Source of the DNA: Capnocytophaga sp. oral taxon 863 str. F0517
GTDB lineage: Bacteria > Bacteroidota > Bacteroidia > Flavobacteriales > Flavobacteriaceae
Reading direction: 5' to 3'
Assembly (NCBI RefSeq): GCF_000466425.1
Contig: NZ_KE992129.1
Coordinates: forward strand, 1-63,900
Length of the DNA: 63,900 bases
Shown here: positions 25,744 through 34,101 of the stretch, piece by piece
Position numbering within the stretch: position 1 is the first letter of the stretch
Layout: every line of letters begins with the position of its first letter
Position numbers and translations under genes: made by a program
Notes under the pieces: generated by a model
What the model saw: only the letters and a program-made list of their open reading frames with translations
Database searches by the model: none
What the model was told of the DNA's origin: nothing

Positions 25744-25874
25744 GGTAATACAAGTAGTTTTCTACCTCAGCTTCACGAGTGAGAAGTTCTCCCTTGGCAA
25801 AGCGTACTTCGGTAAAATATTAGCTAAGAAAATCGAGATTCAAGATCAGGCAATAGATTATATAAGACATTCAT
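25721..25874 (-). pseudogene. Decayed Crp/Fnr-like cyclic nucleotide-binding fragment
   Basis: On the minus strand a short ATG-led segment (MNVLYNLLPDLESRF, start 25874) shifts frame into FTEVRFAKGELLTREAEVEN and YLYYLSEGIVRI, which match the first strands of Crp/Fnr cNMP-binding domains (K-K-G-E-L-L-x-x-E-G-E-x-x-x-x-L-Y-Y-I-x-x-G-x-V-R). A stop codon and a frameshift interrupt it, and the remaining domain is absent. It is therefore a remnant of a regulator gene, lying just downstream of the gldN terminator. Confidence 0.5.
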
Positions 25875-25880
25875 AAAGAA

Positions 25881-25911
25881 ACAAAAGACCACCAAAAAGG
25901 TAGTCTTTTGT
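25881..25911 (-). terminator. Terminator of the gldKLMN operon
   Basis: ACAAAAGACCACC (25881-25893) pairs with GGTAGTCTTTTGT (25899-25911) with one G-T pair and an A5 loop. On the minus strand it ends in TTTTGTTTCTTT. It begins 9 bases after the gldN stop. Confidence 0.75.
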
Positions 25912-25919
25912 ATATTGTT

Positions 25920-26822
25920 TTAATAAACCCACATATCTTGTTCGCGGTCGCGGATACGTTGTTTGATACGTTCTGCTTCTAAGAGCTGGTATAGGGCGTT
26001 GTCAGGGAGGTATTTTTTGATTTCCCTATCTCCATACACGTTGTCTTCTTTGTAAATGACCCCTACAAAACGTCGGGCGTTCAGCAAGTGGTCGAAAGAG
26101 ACCCGGTTGGCGGAGTTCAACTGATTGAATACCCTTGCTTTGTGCAAGATATTTCTTGCGGCAGGATACCATACCCAAAAGAGTTCTACCAAGCTTGATT
26201 GTGCATCATCGGTACCCAAGACACTCACATCGGGTGCTACAGGAGCAATACCGAGTAAGCGATACTTAAGCTCTCCTTGTCTCTTATCGAAGTACCAAAG
26301 TCCTTTGATACGATATTGAACAATATCTCTTGAGGTAAGGTCGGTACGTACGATATATTCAGGAGGCAAAGGAAGTCCTTGGTTGAGGATTTCATATCCA
26401 GCATCGAGGGTATCGGCTTTGGACAAGCTAAATTTGAGATCGTCATAGCTCTTCTTTTCTGTGAAATAGGAGTCTGTATACGTCTCGGTGAGTTTTTTCT
26501 CCTTCATCGCTCTTAGGAGAACATCGTACAAGGAGCGACGATCGGCACCAATCTCCATAGTATCAATAGGGAATAGTAGGGGGAAGTTAGCTCTTTCTTC
26601 CAAGTCTACAAGTTCCCAAGTAGTAGTTGACCACATAATATCACGGTCATCCACATAGCCATAAGGAAGCGGTACGTCATTGTCAGATTCCTGTTGAGCT
26701 GCAGTCTTCTCACCTATCTCAGAGGGTACTCTTGCGTTGAGGATATTGGTCTGCGCAAAAGTAGTTGAGGATACTATCCACAAGAAAGATAGCGTCAGGA
26801 TATTTTTTAGTGCTTGTTTCAT
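25920..26822 (-). CDS. gldN: Gliding motility / type IX secretion protein GldN
   Basis: A 300-residue periplasmic protein with a signal peptide (cleaved near TTFAQ). GldN (PorN) associates with GldK in a ring-shaped complex at the outer membrane of the T9SS. Family features visible: the VPLPYGYVDDRDIMWST segment near 50, the repeated Asp/Trp pattern and the C-terminal NALYQLLEAERIKQRIRDRE. It is the last gene of gldK-gldL-gldM-gldN, 17 bases after gldM, and followed by a terminator. Length is normal. Confidence 0.95.
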   Translation of the reverse strand: MKQALKNILTLSFLWIVSSTTFAQTNILNARVPSEIGEKTAAQQESDNDVPLPYGYVDDRDIMWSTTTWELVDLEERANFPLLFPIDTMEIGADRRSLYDVLLRAMKEKKLTETYTDSYFTEKKSYDDLKFSLSKADTLDAGYEILNQGLPLPPEYIVRTDLTSRDIVQYRIKGLWYFDKRQGELKYRLLGIAPVAPDVSVLGTDDAQSSLVELFWVWYPAARNILHKARVFNQLNSANRVSFDHLLNARRFVGVIYKEDNVYGDREIKKYLPDNALYQLLEAERIKQRIRDREQDMWVY

Positions 26823-26839
26823 TATCTTATAATTATTAA

Positions 26840-28417
26840 TTACAATACTTCGATAGATATAGGTGTAGCAGGCTTAGGCGTACCGCTATATCCTGATACT
26901 GAATAACGTATCTCTGATATCTGAATCACATCTCCTTTTTTAGCACGGTTCACAGCTGCTGCTGCTGGAGCACTAGCGCTTACACGGCTACCCTGTACTA
27001 CCACACTTGGCTGTCCTGGCACTAAGATACGGAAAGAGTTTACTTTGGTAGAAAGGTCAAAATCAAAGTCGTTGAAAGCTACGGAAAGTTCTCCGGCTAA
27101 GATATTTGCCTTAGCCAATTTCACAGCACCTGTTGTTTTTAAGATGGCACCTTCTGGCTTTGGAATATCCTTTACACGGAACTTCTTAGAGGAAGAGAAC
27201 TTCTGTCCGTCGAAGGTACCTGTTACCACAATCGTTACTTCAGAAGAACCTGCTCCTGGCTTCATGATATAGTTAGGCCCACTTTTACGAGAAAGTCCTG
27301 GTGCGGAAGCGTTCACCTGATTGTCAGGCACCCCTGGCATAGAGATGGTCATAGGGTTCACTACCCCACGATATACTACGTTCATCTTATCAGCAGAGAT
27401 TACCGCTTCGTTCGGACGAGGGATGGTGGTGAAGGACTGTACAACATCTACAGGAGTTTCCTCACCATTTTGTTCGTAGATAAGTGTACCTTCGATCTTG
27501 TGATCCCCAACGTTACCAGTATTCACTTTTAGTTTGATCTTACCTTCTACTACTTCTACTTGAGATTCAGGGATAGGACGACCATCCAATTTCAAATCTA
27601 CCTTTTTAGGTTTGGTAGAGTTGTCCTTACGACCTAATACGATGGCACCATCGAACTCTTGGTTTGCATAGTAAGCCCCTCTGGATTGTTCAAGTAAGGT
27701 AGTATAGTGCTTCATAGAAAGCTCTTCTTTCATTTTCTCACCGAGCATCGCCTTGTAGAAGTCTTGTTCTGTTTGGCGTACATCGGATTGTAATTGGGAG
27801 AACTTGGTCACCGCTGCTATATAAGGGAATCCTTCGTAGTTGTACTGTACCCAACCTACACTATTTCCTTCACGGTCTTTTACCTTGTCATTCTCACCGG
27901 TACTAAATCTTTCTTGGATTACTGCAATAAGGGCTGCATCTTTTTTCTCATCGAGTAAAGAGACCAACTTATCACGATAGTTCTTAATGTTATCCAAGAA
28001 TTTTTGTCCATCAGGCTTAAGCCCATCTGTCTTGAAGAATCTTTCGTCCAACTTATCGGACTTATCCATCACCTGATAATCCTTTCTTTCTTTTTCGGTA
28101 GTACCAGCCTGTTTCATAATATCCTCTTTGAGTTCGCCCAAGTAAGCATAATACTCATTAGAGGCATCTCTTACTTCGCGTGCTTTTTTCAAAGATTCAG
28201 CGTATTCTTCAGGTTTTTCTTGTTCTTTTTTCTCTAATTCTGCGAAGACGGCCTCATTGGTAGATTGGTAACGCTCATTGGCTGCTTGTAACTTTTCGTT
28301 CATCAGACCAAATGCGCTCAAGACTTCCTTCCCCATATTGAGAGCCATCATGGAGATGAAAACCAGATACATCAGGTTAATCATCCTCTGTCGTGGTGAA
28401 TTTGCTGCTCCTGCCAT
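26840..28417 (-). CDS. gldM: Gliding motility / type IX secretion protein GldM
   Basis: 525 residues. One N-terminal membrane helix (RQRMINLMYLVFISMMALNM, 9-28) anchors it in the inner membrane. The rest is a long periplasmic rod: an alpha-helical domain (about 30-220) followed by three beta domains (about 220-520) ending near PATPISIEVL. GldM with GldL forms the proton-driven motor that powers T9SS secretion and gliding. The start MAGAANSPRQRMINLMYLVFISMMALNMGKEVLSAFG is shared with the family in sequence style. It starts 40 bases after gldL. Confidence 0.95.
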   Translation of the reverse strand: MAGAANSPRQRMINLMYLVFISMMALNMGKEVLSAFGLMNEKLQAANERYQSTNEAVFAELEKKEQEKPEEYAESLKKAREVRDASNEYYAYLGELKEDIMKQAGTTEKERKDYQVMDKSDKLDERFFKTDGLKPDGQKFLDNIKNYRDKLVSLLDEKKDAALIAVIQERFSTGENDKVKDREGNSVGWVQYNYEGFPYIAAVTKFSQLQSDVRQTEQDFYKAMLGEKMKEELSMKHYTTLLEQSRGAYYANQEFDGAIVLGRKDNSTKPKKVDLKLDGRPIPESQVEVVEGKIKLKVNTGNVGDHKIEGTLIYEQNGEETPVDVVQSFTTIPRPNEAVISADKMNVVYRGVVNPMTISMPGVPDNQVNASAPGLSRKSGPNYIMKPGAGSSEVTIVVTGTFDGQKFSSSKKFRVKDIPKPEGAILKTTGAVKLAKANILAGELSVAFNDFDFDLSTKVNSFRILVPGQPSVVVQGSRVSASAPAAAAVNRAKKGDVIQISEIRYSVSGYSGTPKPATPISIEVL

Positions 28418-28457
28418 TTCTAATTAATTAATTTTAAGTTAGTTAATATGATTTAGA

Positions 28458-29165
28458 TTATCGAGCTCCGCCCATTGCAGAGAGCATGCCACCATATACT
28501 GTGTTAAGAGATCTCAAATGTTCTTTGAATGAATTAACTTGTGCGTTCAATGAATTAAGGTTGTCCACCATACCTTCTTGAGCATTTACTTGAAGCTCAG
28601 TTCTTTCGAGCTGGATACGGTAGAGGGAGTTAAGCGCTTCGAGGTGTACGGCTGCGGTAGTAAGCTCTTCTCCATACTTTTGAGTAGAAGCAACTGCATC
28701 GGCAGCAGGGCCTATGTTACGAGCTGCCCCTTCGAAGTTACGGATACTAGTAGCCAAGGAGGTCATCAGTTCTGCATCGATATGAGCCTCACGTAGGATA
28801 TTATCCAGTTTTTCAGAAAGAGATTCTCTGATGATTTGTCCTTCTGCATCATCGTAAGCTAACTGAGGAGCGGCTCCACCACCAGCAAAGTTAAGCTGTC
28901 TTGGTTCTCCACCTTCCAATTCAGGGAATACACGTTCCCACTCGTATTTTTTTGCTTCCTCTGCTACAGGTTCGAAAGCTGCGATGGCGAAGATAAGCGC
29001 CTCTGTGATAAGACCAGTTGCCAAGAGGGCACCCCCTCCTAACTTAATAGATCCTAAGGAAACTTCCCAGTGAAGTAGTTTGAAGAGTGCCCCGATAATT
29101 ACGACTGAGGCTCCCAAACCATAAACCATATTCATGATTTTCTTTTGTGTCTTTGACTGTGCCAT
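28458..29165 (-). CDS. gldL: Gliding motility / type IX secretion protein GldL
   Basis: A 235-residue inner membrane protein. It has two membrane helices near the N-terminus (NMVYGLGASVVIIGALFKLLHW, about 12-33, and GGGALLATGLITEALIFAIAAF, about 43-64) carrying conserved Glu and Lys/His residues needed for proton conduction, then a cytoplasmic coiled-coil tail ending in NSFKEHLRSLNTVYGGMLSAM. It forms the stator of the GldLM motor. It is encoded between gldK (57 bases before) and gldM. Confidence 0.95.
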   Translation of the reverse strand: MAQSKTQKKIMNMVYGLGASVVIIGALFKLLHWEVSLGSIKLGGGALLATGLITEALIFAIAAFEPVAEEAKKYEWERVFPELEGGEPRQLNFAGGGAAPQLAYDDAEGQIIRESLSEKLDNILREAHIDAELMTSLATSIRNFEGAARNIGPAADAVASTQKYGEELTTAAVHLEALNSLYRIQLERTELQVNAQEGMVDNLNSLNAQVNSFKEHLRSLNTVYGGMLSAMGGAR

Positions 29166-29222
29166 TTTTTTTCTTTTTAATTATACTTCTTTTATTTATT
29201 AATTTTTAATTTTTTAGATTGA

Positions 29223-30608
29223 TTATCTCAAGTTAGAGAGATTTCCTTTTTTAGAGTTAACTCTTTGTACCCCCATATAACTTTGTACGGTACGGAACCC
29301 GATGTAGCTACGGGCGGAGTCTTGGTATTCGTAGTCGCGGGTAGCCACCTGAGTGTAGAAAGCAACGTCTTTCCAAGAACCACCACGGATTACTTTACGT
29401 TTGTTTTGTTGGTCATTTACGTTAGGGTTCATAGAGGACATGTATTCGTATGAGTTAGAATCATAAGAAGTATTTGTCCATTCCGATACATTCCCTGCCA
29501 TATTGTAGAGGTTGTAGCCATTGGGGTGATATGATTTGGCTTCTACGGTATAGAGCGCGTTATCAGCTGCATAGTCCCCACGAGAAGGCTTGAAGTTGGC
29601 CATGAAGCAGGCTTTGCTATCCACGGTGTAAGGGCCACCCCAAGGATAAGTAGCAGCTTCCAAACCACCACGAGCGGCGAATTCCCATTCAGCCTCGGTA
29701 GGCAAGCGGAAGGCGTTCACGTCTTTTCTCTTTTTGGCTTTTTGGAAAGAGTTCTTATAGAGGGTACGCCATTCACAGAAAGCCTTAGCTTGTCTCCAAG
29801 TTACTCCTACTACAGGATACTCACTATAGGCATAGTGCCAAAAATAGTCATTGTGCATAGGCTCATTGTAGGAATAATTGAAGTCCTTAATCCATACTGT
29901 AGTATCAGGATATATCTTCACTATTTCCTCTTTGATAAAGTCCTTACGACCTTTTTTATGAGAACGAGCAGCAGCTTCTATGTCCATCCATTGGTACTTG
30001 AAGACGAGTTTTTCTACATTCAAGGGGCGACGACCATTGTAAGTCTCTTCGATAGAAACATACATAGAGTCCATCACTTCCACATAGTGCTCATCAGGAT
30101 ACTTTTGTTTGTCCCAAATAAGATTAACTTTTCTATTAATCTTACGTTTTTCAGGGTTATCCTTATCGCCGTAGTTCTCGTACATATACTTATCATAGGC
30201 ACTGAGTTTTTCCTGGTCAGTGTCTATAAAAGCGTATTTACCGATTCCTTCGCCACCGGTAGCCTGTCCGCTTTCCTCGGCCATCACGGCGAGTTTACGA
30301 CGAACGATAGAGTCGCGTACCCAGTTGACGAATTGGCGATACTCACCGTTGGTAATTTCGGTGTCATCCATGTAGAAAGGGCTTACGGTTACCGTTTTGG
30401 TAGTAGCGTCCTCGGAATGCGCTTTGTCATAATCGGAACTACCCATCACGAAAGCACCACCTGGGACAAGTGTCATCCCATAAGGCTTAGGCTGAGTCCA
30501 TTGCCCACCCTTTACGCCAGTAAGTTCCCCTTGGTCACCACCAGCTCCACAGGAAACCATCAGATAACCCATTACAACAAGTGCTACTTTTTTTAGTTTC
30601 AATATCAT
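29223..30608 (-). CDS. gldK: Gliding motility lipoprotein GldK
   Basis: A 461-residue outer membrane lipoprotein (lipobox VSCG, Cys20), first gene of gldKLMN. It has the formylglycine-generating-enzyme-like fold (FGE-sulfatase): PGGAFVMGSSDYDKA near 48, RLPTEAEWEFAARGG near 303, AGNVSEWTNTSYD near 375, RGGSWKD near 412 and GFRTV at the end. In GldK the fold is structural and not catalytic. It forms the ring with GldN. A promoter with -7 TACATTTG lies 26 bases upstream (30634-30641). A large 284-codon frame on the opposite strand (29742-30596) is a shadow of this gene. Confidence 0.95.
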   Translation of the reverse strand: MILKLKKVALVVMGYLMVSCGAGGDQGELTGVKGGQWTQPKPYGMTLVPGGAFVMGSSDYDKAHSEDATTKTVTVSPFYMDDTEITNGEYRQFVNWVRDSIVRRKLAVMAEESGQATGGEGIGKYAFIDTDQEKLSAYDKYMYENYGDKDNPEKRKINRKVNLIWDKQKYPDEHYVEVMDSMYVSIEETYNGRRPLNVEKLVFKYQWMDIEAAARSHKKGRKDFIKEEIVKIYPDTTVWIKDFNYSYNEPMHNDYFWHYAYSEYPVVGVTWRQAKAFCEWRTLYKNSFQKAKKRKDVNAFRLPTEAEWEFAARGGLEAATYPWGGPYTVDSKACFMANFKPSRGDYAADNALYTVEAKSYHPNGYNLYNMAGNVSEWTNTSYDSNSYEYMSSMNPNVNDQQNKRKVIRGGSWKDVAFYTQVATRDYEYQDSARSYIGFRTVQSYMGVQRVNSKKGNLSNLR

Positions 30609-30920
30609 AATCTACAATATTATTTCAGGGAGGCAAATGTAGTTATTTTATTCGTCTTACACTACTTTTTTTCTCAAAATGCCTCTATTTTTAAAAATTC
30701 TTTTACAATAAGTATTTAAAAAAACAAATATTATGCACTGATTCTCAATCTTTTACAAGAAAAATTAAGACCCATTTTAAATCAAAAAGTTATTAACAAT
30801 TTCTTATTCTCAATACACTTCTTGTCAGTTGTTGAGAGAAAAATCATCACCTTCTTTCGAAAATCATTACATAAGGTCTCCCTTCGTTGTTTAATTCTTC
30901 ACGATTGGTTGTACAGTGTT
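30609..30920 (-). promoter_or_regulatory. gldK promoter and A/T-rich gap
   Basis: The minus-strand -7 box TACATTTG (30634-30641) with a poor -33 serves the gldK operon. The remaining bases, 30645-30920, are very A/T-rich with no gene or hairpin I can support. Confidence 0.5.
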
Positions 30921-31439
30921 TTAGGATTTGAATTCCAAGATTACATCCTCTATATAAGTAAGGTAATCTTTTCCTTGATCTTTGAGGAATTGTTGAAAGA
31001 ATTGCTCACCGGCTTCTATACCTCCTGCTTGCTCTGCTTGTAGTATTTTTTGATACAAGGGAGCGATGTGTTTTTCGATAGTTTCTGTAGGCACAGAAGT
31101 TCTTCTACCCATATAATTAATAATCTGTCCACTTGGGTCACGGATGATATCAAAGTCGGTAATTACCCAATAATATTCTCCTGATTTGGCAAGATTCTTC
31201 ACGATCGCATGGAAGTTAATCCCTTTTTGGATGTTATCCCATAGAATTTTGAAGATGGTTTTAGGCATATCAGGATGGCGAATTACATTGTGAGGCTTAC
31301 CTATTAGTTCGCCCTCTGTGTATCCTGCCACATCCATAAATACCTGATTTACATACTCAATCACGCCTTTAGCGTCGGTTTTACTCATAATGGTCTTGGT
31401 CTTATCCCAAGCTACTTCCTTATTTACTGGTGTACTCAT
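30921..31439 (-). CDS. PAS-domain protein, Aer-like sensor fragment
   Basis: 172 residues consisting of one PAS domain (about 15-125) with the classical Aer-like signature GKPHNVIRHPDMPKTIFKILWDNI near 45-68, followed by GRRTSVPTETIEKHIAPLYQKIL. It has no kinase, HAMP or methyl-accepting domain and no membrane helix, so it is a stand-alone cytosolic sensor or adaptor. Aer-type PAS domains bind FAD and sense redox state; whether flavin binds here is not visible. Its promoter TTTG-N18-TATCTTTG is at 31462-31491 on the minus strand. It lies alone between gldK and the siderophore locus. Confidence 0.85.
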   Translation of the reverse strand: MSTPVNKEVAWDKTKTIMSKTDAKGVIEYVNQVFMDVAGYTEGELIGKPHNVIRHPDMPKTIFKILWDNIQKGINFHAIVKNLAKSGEYYWVITDFDIIRDPSGQIINYMGRRTSVPTETIEKHIAPLYQKILQAEQAGGIEAGEQFFQQFLKDQGKDYLTYIEDVILEFKS

Positions 31440-31461
31440 AAGTCTAATTATTTATTCGGCG

Positions 31462-31491
31462 CAAAGATATAAAAATATTTTTAGAAACAAA
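31462..31491 (-). promoter_or_regulatory. Promoter of the PAS protein gene
   Basis: Minus-strand TTTG (31488-31491), 18 bases, TATCTTTG (31462-31469); 22 bases before the ATG at 31439. Confidence 0.7.
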
Positions 31492-31686
31492 TGAAAAATG
31501 TTCTTTTTTTATCTTTTTTTCATAAAAACTTATCAACCACTTTTATATCCATATCATATTATTCTATACTACCTGCTTAAAAACGAATTAATACACTAAA
31601 TATCAATGCGTTATATTTCTATTTTGTTTTTATTTCTCCCCTCTCAAAAATTATTAACAATGGAAAGCGGCCTATTTGTTTTTCTC

Positions 31687-32643
31687 TTAGGGAGTTAGCA
31701 TCGCTTCCACTTGGTCGGCTTGGTCTTGCTTTCCATTTCGTCGCAGCCACTTAGCGGTATTTCTCAAGTAGGCCTGTGAAGGTGTGAATGGGTAGTGAAG
31801 CCTTTGGGAGAGTGCCTGGTAGCGTGCTAGGATCACCTGAGGGTTCTGCTCTATATCATTGCGATCGATAAACATCTCGGCAAAGAGGGCTCGGAAGAGT
31901 TCCATATTGCCAATGAGCTGAATGGTTCCATGGTTTTCATTGGGATAAGTGTTTAGCTTCCATTGCAAATTCTTAAAGGCGCCTTGTTGGAGCCATTGTT
32001 GGAGCTTCTCGAAGGTAGCCACATGGCCACTACGGCCATTGTGTCGTATCTTATACCCCGTATGGGCTATATATAGGTGTCGGTAGCCGAAGTCCTTTCC
32101 TTTGTTCTGTTCGAAGCGCTTGATACCCGCCCCATCGCCCCACCATAGGCTGGGATCATGAACGATATAGGCGTTAAAAAGCTCGGTATAGCTTAGCAAG
32201 GCATTGGTCACGGCCAAGCCACTGAGGGAGTGTCCTACAGCGATACGAAAGTCCTTGCAGCGGTATTGTCGTTCCACCATGGGCTTTAGCTCATCGCGAA
32301 CAAACTGCCAGAAGCGGTCGTTCTCGGTCGTAAAATCGCTGTCCCGATCAGGGCTTTCTACACCCACCACAATCATTTCGGGGAGGTTAGGGATGCCCTG
32401 AGTGAGCTTTTCCATCAGCGTAGTAAAGTAGTTGAAATTGACCTGCGCATCGAGCAGGTATACCACTGGATAATCCACCGCCCTGAGCGAGGAATCTTTA
32501 TAGGAAGGCGGCAGGTAGATGTCCACCGTACGCTCCTGCCCCATAATGGTAGAAGGGAGCGTAATACGCTCCCCTATACAAATAGTTGTCTGTGCCCATG
32601 TGCTATACACGGATATAAAGAATAGACAGATGATGTGCTTCAT
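31687..32643 (-). CDS. Exported alpha/beta-hydrolase esterase, possibly siderophore esterase
   Basis: 318 residues with a signal peptide (MKHIICLFFISVYSTWAQ). The alpha/beta hydrolase of the putative-esterase (esterase D/IroE/Fes-like) family: DIYLPPSYKD near 41, nucleophile Ser139 in GHSLSG, an oxyanion-forming VYLLDAQ near 61, and a C-terminal His in NENHGTIQ near 236. Family members include IroE, which linearises salmochelin or enterobactin. It follows immediately (1 base after the stop) the DUF4374 gene in a TonB receptor locus, so hydrolysing a captured siderophore is plausible; this is inference. The TTG at 32652 is not used because the ATG at 32643 starts the signal peptide. Confidence 0.82.
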   Translation of the reverse strand: MKHIICLFFISVYSTWAQTTICIGERITLPSTIMGQERTVDIYLPPSYKDSSLRAVDYPVVYLLDAQVNFNYFTTLMEKLTQGIPNLPEMIVVGVESPDRDSDFTTENDRFWQFVRDELKPMVERQYRCKDFRIAVGHSLSGLAVTNALLSYTELFNAYIVHDPSLWWGDGAGIKRFEQNKGKDFGYRHLYIAHTGYKIRHNGRSGHVATFEKLQQWLQQGAFKNLQWKLNTYPNENHGTIQLIGNMELFRALFAEMFIDRNDIEQNPQVILARYQALSQRLHYPFTPSQAYLRNTAKWLRRNGKQDQADQVEAMLTP

Positions 32644-32644
32644 A

Positions 32645-33994
32645 TTATTCAAAACGTCCTATAGCATTGATAACATTAGCTCCTTTTACAACCAAGCCCT
32701 TAGTAGCGGCATTAGTAGCGGGATCTATCACATAGATAGCAGGATCTGTATTTTTTTCATTTACAGGAAGATATACCTTTCCTTGGTAAATAGCAGGGGT
32801 AATAGGATTGGAAGTAATACCATTGATATTAGCAGGTTCTGGAAGTCCTATTACCCAGCTAAGTGTTTTAGCTTCTACATCCACAATGGCATAGCGATGT
32901 GCATCTAACGAACGTAGTCCTGCGCTAGCTGCATCATTGAAAAATTCTAAGAAGAATTTGTTACCAGAGATATGCCATACCCGACGGAAGATACCATTGT
33001 TCGATACAGAAGCTATATCAAAGAAGTAGTCAGGGTCAAAGCCAGTTGCTCCTGGCTTGATCAACAAGGCTCCTGCTTTTCTGGTAGACCCTTCTTTTTG
33101 GTTGATCCCTCCTGAGAAGACATATACATTCCCATTCTCTGTTTTCCCTAACTCCAAGAGGTATTGACTTTTAAAGCGACCTGCTGCATAACCAAGCTTA
33201 TCACTTTTATAGTAACGCTTAAAGTTCAAATCTTTGTCAAAGACTCCTACATACACCACATCTGGATTATGGATAACCCCTGTGCTAGAACCTTGTCCTG
33301 GTTGTACATCTTTATAATCAGATACGATCATGTTTGTCAAGAACTCTCCATTACCATTATCCAAGATACCTGCAAAAGATACTACTTCATCATTATTCAT
33401 TCCAGGCAATAGGTTTTTGGTACGAATTGTTTTGTTAAGTGCCTCTGAAAAATCAGTAGTTTTACGAAGAGTAAACGTAGCTCCGTCTTTTGCTCCCGCT
33501 TCTCCTACAATAGTCTGACCACTTACAGCTGTTACATAATAGTCACCAAAGAAGCCAAAGGTAGTGGCGCGTTCTGCTACACCAAATTGAGCTATTTCAC
33601 TCACTTCTCCAGCTTTGTTACGCCCATAGGCTACCCCTATTCCAGCTCCTCTGAACTCATAGGAAAGTCCTGCGGCTATGTTTTTGTTGAACAACCAGAA
33701 ATAGCCATTGGCAGGCTTTAGTTGTCCTTTGTTTTCCCCTATAGGCACTTCTCCTGAGGCTACTTCATTGGCATAAAGAATATAGCGGGCATTCCCGTCT
33801 GTTCCTTTGGCATCAATAAAGAATTTATTGATATCTACCTGTGGAGTGGTATCTTCCTGACTGCTTGGGTTACCACCACTTGGATTTGTACCTTTATCCT
33901 CTCCTTCATCATTTTTAGAACAGGAGACTAAGGTTGCTGCTCCTACTGCTGTGAGGAACAACATTTTTCTAATTGATTGAAAATTAATATACAT
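32645..33994 (-). CDS. DUF4374-family lipoprotein, XusB-like siderophore-binding protein
   Basis: 449 residues with lipobox VSCS (Cys25). The body is a repeated beta structure (YILYANEVASGEV near 67, GNVYVFSGGINQKEG near 292, YQGKVYLPVNEKN near 407) typical of DUF4374 seven-bladed propellers. In Bacteroides the DUF4374 protein XusB is a surface lipoprotein that binds ferric xenosiderophores next to the receptor XusA. Here it is likewise encoded downstream of a TonB receptor (107 bases). The assignment to the family is by pattern; I cannot align it. Start ATG 33994 is used; an internal ATG at residue 11 would also give a lipoprotein. Confidence 0.78.
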   Translation of the reverse strand: MYINFQSIRKMLFLTAVGAATLVSCSKNDEGEDKGTNPSGGNPSSQEDTTPQVDINKFFIDAKGTDGNARYILYANEVASGEVPIGENKGQLKPANGYFWLFNKNIAAGLSYEFRGAGIGVAYGRNKAGEVSEIAQFGVAERATTFGFFGDYYVTAVSGQTIVGEAGAKDGATFTLRKTTDFSEALNKTIRTKNLLPGMNNDEVVSFAGILDNGNGEFLTNMIVSDYKDVQPGQGSSTGVIHNPDVVYVGVFDKDLNFKRYYKSDKLGYAAGRFKSQYLLELGKTENGNVYVFSGGINQKEGSTRKAGALLIKPGATGFDPDYFFDIASVSNNGIFRRVWHISGNKFFLEFFNDAASAGLRSLDAHRYAIVDVEAKTLSWVIGLPEPANINGITSNPITPAIYQGKVYLPVNEKNTDPAIYVIDPATNAATKGLVVKGANVINAIGRFE

Positions 33995-34071
33995 AATATA
34001 AACAGTTTTGAATTTTTAATTTTGAATTTTTAGTGGTCAATGGTTAATAGTCGATGATTAATGGTTGATAA

Positions 34072-34089
34072 GGCTAATTGCCATTAGCC
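34072..34089. repeat. Hairpin repeat GGCTAAT-TGCC-ATTAGCC
   Basis: A 7-base perfect stem around TGCC followed by CCTACAAC, in the gap between the TonB receptor and DUF4374 genes. It is the same architecture as the repeat at 21639-21658. The preceding 34021-34068 is TTAATGGTTAATAG-type simple repeat. Confidence 0.55.
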
Positions 34090-34101
34090 CCTACAACATA
34101 C

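Noticed and set aside
29742-30596. A 284-codon plus-strand frame
   Set aside because: It is antisense to gldK, has no start context, and its composition (Ile/Val/Tyr-rich) is that of a shadow frame.
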